Below are positions 56,037 to 64,000 of a DNA stretch of 64,000 nucleotides, piece after piece. The notes under the pieces are model-generated. The model did no database searches. It worked only from the letters and a program-made list of their open reading frames with translations, and had not been told where the DNA came from. Within the stretch, counting starts at the first letter, position 1. Each line of letters begins with the position of its first letter. The translations under genes and the position numbers were made by a program. Origin of the DNA: Janibacter sp. CX7 (lineage in GTDB: Bacteria > Actinomycetota > Actinomycetes > Actinomycetales > Dermatophilaceae); NCBI RefSeq assembly GCF_024362365.1, contig NZ_CP101464.1:868001-932000 (forward strand). Direction: 5' to 3'.

Positions 56037-56621
56037 TCACCGTCCCACGTCGCCGGAGGTGGGTGCGAGCGGCAGCTCGCAGACGTCGGAGTAGCCCTGG
56101 CTGGCCAGACCGGCGGCGGCGTTGAATCGGGAGCGCTCGTTCTCCACCGCCACCATCATCGTCAGCTCGACGAGGGCTGCGGTGCCGAGCTGCTCGCGCA
56201 GGTTGTCCGACATCTCGTCGGTGACCTGCGGCGGGGTCGCGGTCATCGCCTCGGCATAGCCCATGACCTCGCGCTCGAGCGGGGTGAAGACCGTCGACTC
56301 GCGCCAGCGCGGCACCTCGCGCACCTTGTCGAGGTCGAGACCGTCCTCGTGGGCCGTGTAGTAGCCGAAGTCGAGGCACCACGAGCAGCCGATCGTCGCC
56401 GCGGTCGCCATGACGGCGAAGGCCTTGAGGTGGGGGTCGAGCGCGTCCCACCGGGCGACCTTGCGCTCGAAGCCGAAGACGCTCCACGCCACCTTGCGGT
56501 CGTGCGCCAGGACGTAGGCGTTGTCGGGCACCTCGCCGTAGAGACGTCGGCAGATGGCCACGACCACACGGCCGAAGGGGGAGGACATGTCGTTGCGGGG
56601 GATGCGGAAGGAGCTGGGCAC
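56037..56621 (-). CDS. Carboxymuconolactone decarboxylase-family protein (ECF41 partner)
   Basis: 194 residues, an AhpD-like fold. The redox pair CxxC is in TIGCSWCLDFGYY, and His/Glu residues follow in YTAHEDGLDLDKV. ECF41 sigma factors are typically linked to such carboxymuconolactone decarboxylase, oxidoreductase or epimerase genes, and this is a textbook pair. GTG 56621 has AAGGGA upstream. An ECF41-type promoter lies 51 nt further upstream. Confidence 0.9.
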   Translation of the reverse strand: MPSSFRIPRNDMSSPFGRVVVAICRRLYGEVPDNAYVLAHDRKVAWSVFGFERKVARWDALDPHLKAFAVMATAATIGCSWCLDFGYYTAHEDGLDLDKVREVPRWRESTVFTPLEREVMGYAEAMTATPPQVTDEMSDNLREQLGTAALVELTMMVAVENERSRFNAAAGLASQGYSDVCELPLAPTSGDVGR

Positions 56622-56671
56622 GGTGGTTTCCCTTCGTCGGTGCGGGCCCCGGTCGGGCCGCTCGTCATGGA

Positions 56672-56698
56672 GACACCGCCCGCCCCGCCCGTGTGACA
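56672..56698 (-). promoter_or_regulatory. ECF41-type autoregulatory promoter
   Basis: On the minus strand, TGTCACA (56698 to 56692), a 16-nt spacer and TGTC (56675 to 56672). The known ECF41 target pattern is TGTCACA-N16-CGTC; the match is exact at -35 and spacer, with one base different at -10. It lies directly upstream of the decarboxylase-sigma pair. Confidence 0.8.
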
Positions 56699-56710
56699 GG
56701 AGGCCGTCGC

Positions 56711-57631
56711 TCAGACCGGCAGGGCGAGGCGGCGGAAGGTCGCGGTCACCTCCATGCCAACGTGCTCGTAGAGCCCGAGCGCGCCGGTGCGCGAGTCGGT
56801 CGACAGGCCGGACCGGGGCAAGCCGCGCCGGCGCCCCTCGGCGAAGGAGTCGGCGAGCAGGGCGCGGGCCAGGCCCAGGCCCCGACGGTCGGCGCGCACG
56901 GCGAGCTCGTCGACCCAGAGCATGCCGTCGCTGCTGCCGATGACCATCGCGACGCCGACGACGACACCGTCGGGGTCACGGACGACCCGGCAGCGCCACG
57001 GCGCCGCCTCGTCGCCGTAGAGGAAGTCGGCGGCCCACTGCTCGTAGGTCGTCGGCTGCCGTCCCGGCCACTCGCCGAAGGCGTCCTCGATGACCCGGTG
57101 GACCGTGGTCATCTCGTCGGGCCGCCCCTCGCCGAGGTCGTGGCCGTGGGGGAGCGGTTGGGGCTCCAGCCGACGCTCGGCGGGCAGCTCGAGCACCCAC
57201 GCGTCGAAGTCCGGGTGCGCCCCGGCAGCGACGAGGAAGGCCTCGGCCGCGCTGCCGACCGGCACCGTCTGGGCGACCTCGCGCTCGCCGAGGGCAGCGG
57301 CGGTCGTCCGCGCCCAGCGGTGCAGCGCGGTGCCGATCCCTCGCCCGCGCAGGCGGGCCGGGACGACGGCGTCGAGCCGACCGTGCCTGCCGACGACGAC
57401 ATAGGCCACGAGGTCGTCACCGTCGACGAGGCCGAGGCTGCGTCGCCCGAGGTCGGCGTCCGGCGCCCGCCACGAGCGCTGCACGTCGACGAGCTCGGTC
57501 ATCGGCTCCGGCAGGGACTCCGCCTCGTCCGCACGGGCGAGGGCGACGACCGCCTCCGCGTCGTCCGGTCGGAGCGGCCGGGGGTGCAGGTCGATCCCAC
57601 GGGGGAGCGCGAAGGAGGTGCCGGTGGTCAT
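56711..57631 (-). CDS. Tandem GNAT acetyltransferase
   Basis: 306 residues with two GNAT domains. The N-terminal one has AVVPARLRGRGIGTALHRWA, and the C-terminal one has VDELAVRADRRGLGLARALLADSF with the acetyl-CoA pyrophosphate loop (R-x-x-G-x-G/A), followed by STDSRTGALGLYEHVGMEV. The two-domain layout recalls mycothiol synthase MshD, but the usual MshD residues were not confirmed, so the substrate is left open. ATG 57631 has AAGGGAGG about 15 nt upstream, which is rather far. Confidence 0.82.
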   Translation of the reverse strand: MTTGTSFALPRGIDLHPRPLRPDDAEAVVALARADEAESLPEPMTELVDVQRSWRAPDADLGRRSLGLVDGDDLVAYVVVGRHGRLDAVVPARLRGRGIGTALHRWARTTAAALGEREVAQTVPVGSAAEAFLVAAGAHPDFDAWVLELPAERRLEPQPLPHGHDLGEGRPDEMTTVHRVIEDAFGEWPGRQPTTYEQWAADFLYGDEAAPWRCRVVRDPDGVVVGVAMVIGSSDGMLWVDELAVRADRRGLGLARALLADSFAEGRRRGLPRSGLSTDSRTGALGLYEHVGMEVTATFRRLALPV

Positions 57632-57694
57632 GGGAGCCAGCGTCCTCCCTTCGTCCTGCTGTCGTCACCCGAGTTTGCGTTGGGACCGCGCAGC

Positions 57695-57728
57695 CAACTC
57701 TGCAAAACCCTAGGGTTTTGCAGAGTTG
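57695..57728. repeat. 34-bp palindrome, copy 3 of 3 (perfect)
   Basis: CAACTCTGCAAAACCCT and AGGGTTTTGCAGAGTTG are exact reverse complements, centred at 57711.5. It lies between the GNAT gene and the ilvB leader, about 90 bp upstream of the ilv promoter region. Confidence 0.9.
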
Positions 57729-57775
57729 GGGTGTCCCCATGGGTTGCGTCAGGCGCCTGTGGCTGGGTGGTCCCA

Positions 57776-57807
57776 ACAGCCGCGTCCCACATGGTGGGCG
57801 CGGTTGT
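57776..57807. repeat. Imperfect hairpin upstream of the ilvB leader
   Basis: 57776-57790 (ACAGCCGCGTCCCAC) pairs with 57794-57807 (GTGGGCGCGGTTGT) with one bulged base and one G-T pair. It ends 9 bp before TTGACA, so it could be an operator or the end of an upstream transcript. Confidence 0.45.
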
Positions 57808-57815
57808 CTCATTCA

Positions 57816-57843
57816 TTGACACGGTGGCCGCGTCGGGAGAGAG
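57816..57843 (+). promoter_or_regulatory. ilvBNC promoter
   Basis: A consensus TTGACA (57816-57821), 16-bp spacer and a weak GAGAGT (57838-57843). The leader-peptide ATG begins 7 nt later, so transcription would start at that codon. Confidence 0.55.
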
Positions 57844-57850
57844 TGTCCGC

Positions 57851-57889
57851 ATGGCCCTCCTCCTCGTACTTCCCCGGCGCGCTGCCTGA
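57851..57889 (+). CDS. ilvB leader peptide (MALLLVLPRRAA)
   Basis: A 12-codon open frame with a run of Leu-Leu-Leu-Val-Leu, which are products of the branched-chain pathway. The Val codon is GTA and the last Leu codon CTT, both rare in this genome, so ribosome speed here would sense charged Leu/Val tRNA. It is followed by an intrinsic terminator and the ilvBNC operon. The ATG is probably at the transcript start (leaderless). Confidence 0.75.
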   Translation: MALLLVLPRRAA

Positions 57890-57918
57890 GCGACGACCCG
57901 TTCGTCGACGCAGCGCGC

Positions 57919-57954
57919 GCCCTTCACGTCCGGACCAGGACTGAGGGGCTTTTT
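57919..57954 (+). terminator. ilvB attenuator terminator
   Basis: GCCCTTCACGTCC (57919-57931) pairs with GGACTGAGGGGC (57938-57949) with small bulges, followed by five T (57950-57954). This is one of the few T-run terminators in the window, and it lies between the leader peptide and ilvB, 32 nt before the ilvB ATG. Confidence 0.75.
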
Positions 57955-57986
57955 CATGCCGGGAGAAGATGTGAGGAGCAGGACGG

Positions 57987-61521
<3,535 letters not shown>

Positions 61522-61529
61522 CGACAGCG

Positions 61530-61580
61530 CGAGCATCGCAGCGAGCGCTAGCGAGCGAGGAGCGCAGCGCCGAGGAAGCG
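61530..61580. repeat. GCGAGC-rich degenerate repeat after ilvC
   Basis: Imperfect repeats of GCGAGC/GCAGCG (for example GCAGCGAGCGCTAGCGAGCG) fill the stretch after the ilvC stop. Such sequence is common after actinobacterial genes and may only be low-complexity DNA. No gene is supported in 61522-61733. Confidence 0.4.
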
Positions 61581-61650
61581 GGCGCATGAGAGCCGCTCGC
61601 TGATCCTCCACCTGACTCCCGACGCGGTCACCCCGCGGCGGGTCCCCGAC

Positions 61651-61687
61651 GGGGGCGCCCACCGGCTCACCAGCCGGGGCGCCCCCC
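61651..61687. terminator. Terminator between ilvC and the convergent ABC transporter
   Basis: GGGGGCGCCCACCGGCT (61651-61667) pairs with AGCCGGGGCGCCCCCC (61672-61687) with a small bulge and a CACC loop; CCCTTCG overlaps the right end. Confidence 0.75.
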
Positions 61688-61733
61688 TTCGTCATGTTGG
61701 GACGTGCCGGAGGACCGGCCCGCCTGCGCAGGG

Positions 61734-64000
61734 TCAGCCCGCGAGGTGACCCCACGTCGGGGCGAGGTCGGCCCACGGGCCGCTGGCGGCGGCCCGGCCG
61801 CCGACGAGGACGACGACCCGGTCGGCCTGCTCGAGCGCCGCGCGCTTCGAGGTCGCACCGATGACGGTGGCGCCACGCTCGCGCAGACCCCGCCACAGGG
61901 CGATCTCGGTCGTCGCGTCGAGTGCGGAGGACACGTCGTCGGCGAGGAGCAGCTCGGCCTCGGTCGCGAGCGCCCGCGCCAGGGCGAGGCGCTGGACCTG
62001 CCCACCGGACAGGCGCACACCGCGATGACCGACGAGCGAGTCGGGACCGCCGGCCGCGGCGACGTCCTCGCTCAACCGCGCGAGGGCCACCGGCTCGTCG
62101 AAGGGGCGCTCGTGCCCGAGCCGCACGTTGTCGACGAAGGTGCCGGACAGCACCCGCGGCACCTGCGCGACGTGGGCCACCCGGCCCGGGCGCAGGGTGC
62201 GCTGCGCGTTGGTGACGGGAGTGCCGTTCCACAGCAGCTGACCACGGTGGTCGACGAGACCGGCGAGGGCCGCGAGCAGGCTCGACTTGCCGGAGCCGAC
62301 CTGGCCGACGAGCAGCACGAGCTGACCGCGCTCGATGCTCAGGTCGATGTCGCTCGCGCCCACCGTGCCGTCGTCGTGCACGACGCTGACATCGCGCAGC
62401 TCGAGGCGCTGCAGCGGCTCGCGCTCGCCGGCGACCGGCGTGGGGGCGGTGCCCTCGACGAGGTCGACGCCCTCGGGCAGGTCCATGAGGTCGACACCGC
62501 CGGCGAAGCGCGCGGTCTCGACCTGCCAGGCGCGCGTGCCCGGGGCCTCGGTGACGACCATGCTCGCGACGCGGCCGAACCAGTCGAAGCCCATGACCGC
62601 GCCCGAGACGAGGATCGCGGTGCCCAGGCCCCAGCCGCCGGAGACGTGGATCCACCACGTCGCGACGACGCCGCACTGGACCATGACGAGCGGGACGGCG
62701 TCGAGCACGGCCTGCACCCGGTGCTCGCGCACCGCCGCGTCGACCCGGCCACCGTCGACCTGCCGCAGGTGACGGCGGACGAAGGGGGTCGCCGCGGCGA
62801 GCTTGATCGTGCGCACCGACTCGAGGGTGGAGACGACCGCACGGCCGAAGCGGGCGCGGGCCGCCGACGCCGCTGCGGCGGAGCGCCCGGCGATCGGCCG
62901 ACCGAAGGTCGCGGCGACCGCCGAGGTCACCATGACGGCGAGCAGGACGGCGCCGGCGACCCACGTGCCCGCGAGCACCGCGGTCAGCGCGGCGATGACC
63001 ATGCCGTTGATGAAGTCGACCCACCGGTCGGCGTAGCGCGCGTAGCGGTCGGCGTCCATCGAGCGGGCGACGACCTCACCCGGGGGCGTGCGCGGCAGCC
63101 GCTCGGTGCGGGTCTGGCCGACGAGCACCGCCATGCGGGTGCGCAGCATGACCTCGATCCACCAGCGCGGGTAGCGGAAGAAGGCCGATGCGGTGAGGAA
63201 GGGCACGACGAGCAGGCAGCCGACGAGCACACCGCCGAGGAGGGTCGGAGTGTGCCCGGCCTGCAGGTCCTCGACGACCGTGCCCCAGACGAGCCCGGTG
63301 ACCGCACCCTGTGCGCCGAGCACCGACATGAGCAGGAAGCACAGCGCTCCCGCGATGCCCCACGTCGGCTTGACCGACAGCGCGTGCGCGATGCCGCGGG
63401 CGAGCGTCGGCCCGGTGCCGACCTCGGGCAGGTCCGGGGGAGTGGTCGTGCGGCGGCGTCCGCCGACCGGGTCGAGGTCGGCGTGGTCGACGTCGGGCCC
63501 GGACGAAGGGGGGCGCTCGCCCTGCGCGGACGCCGACGCGTCGACGTCGGCCTCGGCACGGCTGTCGAGCAGGAGGATGCGGAAGGGGCCGTCCGCCTGG
63601 GCGAGCTCGGTGCGGCGTCCGTGCTGGATGACCCGGCCGTGGTCGAGGACGACGACGTGCGGCGCCCGCTCGATGGTGTTGAGCCGGTGGGCGATGAGGA
63701 TGCCGGTGCGCCCGACGAGCAGGCGGTCGGCGGCCGAGACGACCCGGCGCTCGGTGAGCGGGTCCATCCGGGCGGTCGCCTCGTCGAGGACGACGACGCG
63801 CACGTCGCGCACGAGCAGCCGGGCGAAGGCGACGAGCTGCTCCTCGCCGGAGGACAGGGTGGTGCCGCCGGGGCCGAGCAGGGTGTCGAGCCCGTCGGGC
63901 AGGCCCTCGACCCACTCGCCGAGCCCGAGCTCGCGCACGGCGTCCTCGACGTCGGCGCGCGGGGTGTCGTCGAAGAGGGTGATGTTGTCGGCCAGCGTGC
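61734..64000 (-). CDS. Tandem-fused ABC exporter (partial, N terminus beyond the right edge)
   Basis: One chain with two ABC-exporter halves. The visible 755 residues begin in the first nucleotide-binding domain (TLADNITLFDDT...), with a non-canonical signature LSSGEEQLVAFAR and Walker B VVVLDEATARMD with catalytic Glu. Then comes a second membrane domain (about six helices) and a second nucleotide-binding domain with Walker A GQVGSGKSS, canonical LSGGQVQRLALARAL and Walker B LLADDVSSALD, with Asp in place of the catalytic Glu. This is the asymmetric pattern of heterodimeric exporters, with one active and one degenerate ATP site. The substrate is unknown. Confidence 0.9.
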   Translation of the reverse strand, partial: TLADNITLFDDTPRADVEDAVRELGLGEWVEGLPDGLDTLLGPGGTTLSSGEEQLVAFARLLVRDVRVVVLDEATARMDPLTERRVVSAADRLLVGRTGILIAHRLNTIERAPHVVVLDHGRVIQHGRRTELAQADGPFRILLLDSRAEADVDASASAQGERPPSSGPDVDHADLDPVGGRRRTTTPPDLPEVGTGPTLARGIAHALSVKPTWGIAGALCFLLMSVLGAQGAVTGLVWGTVVEDLQAGHTPTLLGGVLVGCLLVVPFLTASAFFRYPRWWIEVMLRTRMAVLVGQTRTERLPRTPPGEVVARSMDADRYARYADRWVDFINGMVIAALTAVLAGTWVAGAVLLAVMVTSAVAATFGRPIAGRSAAAASAARARFGRAVVSTLESVRTIKLAAATPFVRRHLRQVDGGRVDAAVREHRVQAVLDAVPLVMVQCGVVATWWIHVSGGWGLGTAILVSGAVMGFDWFGRVASMVVTEAPGTRAWQVETARFAGGVDLMDLPEGVDLVEGTAPTPVAGEREPLQRLELRDVSVVHDDGTVGASDIDLSIERGQLVLLVGQVGSGKSSLLAALAGLVDHRGQLLWNGTPVTNAQRTLRPGRVAHVAQVPRVLSGTFVDNVRLGHERPFDEPVALARLSEDVAAAGGPDSLVGHRGVRLSGGQVQRLALARALATEAELLLADDVSSALDATTEIALWRGLRERGATVIGATSKRAALEQADRVVVLVGGRAAASGPWADLAPTWGHLAG

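Noticed and set aside
36960..57728. 34-bp palindromes as phage attachment sites or transposon ends
   Set aside because: No integrase, transposase, target duplication or tRNA lies near any copy, and the copies do not bound a coherent insertion.

Overview
The window is very GC-rich (about 70% or more, nearly every third codon position G or C), with many GTG starts, ATGA/GTGA/TGATG gene overlaps and a strongly actinobacterial gene set (GlgE maltosyltransferase pathway, DUF664/DinB protein, a WXG100-type protein, an ECF41 sigma factor, LigA next to MnmA and GatCAB). It fits a chromosomal segment of a Micrococcales actinobacterium, probably of the Intrasporangiaceae/Dermatophilaceae type (Janibacter-like). 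The genus is a guess from gene order and codon style. No rRNA, tRNA, CRISPR, prophage or intact insertion sequence was seen.

Layout. 1-2.6 kb: methylmalonyl-CoA epimerase (partial), acetyl-CoA acetyltransferase and MeaB, so acyl-CoA/propionyl-CoA metabolism. 2.6-8.5 kb: small membrane protein, PknB-type kinase, thiamine-binding protein, two exported proteins, a YbbN-like protein and an NlpC/P60 hydrolase. 8.5-19.1 kb: glycogen/alpha-glucan block, with glgE-mak-glgB as one overlapping operon, divergent glgP, then glgX. 19.2-22.4 kb: tightly overlapped operon (YbjN protein, enoyl-CoA hydratase, methyltransferase, hexapeptide acyltransferase, NIF3-like protein). 22.6-24.4 kb: etfBA. 24.5-29.2 kb: exported LAS-type peptidase, ArsR-CDF metal pair, TetR plus membrane protein, MazEF-like toxin-antitoxin. 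29.3-36.5 kb: iscS-mnmA-metE-like chain, a convergent acyl-CoA ligase, and ligA. 36.5-44.3 kb: DinB protein, DEAD helicase, RsmC-like methyltransferase, Tpx, HIT operon, SRPBCC-nitrilase pair and an AbiEi/DUF559 gene. 44.5-47.9 kb: gatCAB. 47.9-57.6 kb: accessory stretch with a WXG100-type cassette, D-2-hydroxyacid dehydrogenase, exported proteins, SixA-like phosphatase, ECF41 sigma with its carboxymuconolactone decarboxylase partner, and a GNAT. 57.8-61.5 kb: ilvBNC behind a leader peptide and attenuator. 61.7-64 kb: tandem-fused ABC exporter (partial).

Some structure is not explained by genes. A short word, CGAAGGG, is strongly over-represented on both strands and often appears as inverted pairs. 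A 34-bp palindrome occurs three times, once in frame inside a methyltransferase gene. Two inverted-repeat elements of equal spacing bracket the AbiEi/DUF559 gene. Many genes look leaderless, with a -10 hexamer 6-8 nt before the start codon, including a divergent pair whose -10 hexamers overlap. Regulatory signals that can be read directly include an ECF41-type autoregulatory promoter, an ilvB attenuator with a Leu/Val leader peptide, and dyad operators for ArsR, TetR and the toxin-antitoxin pair.
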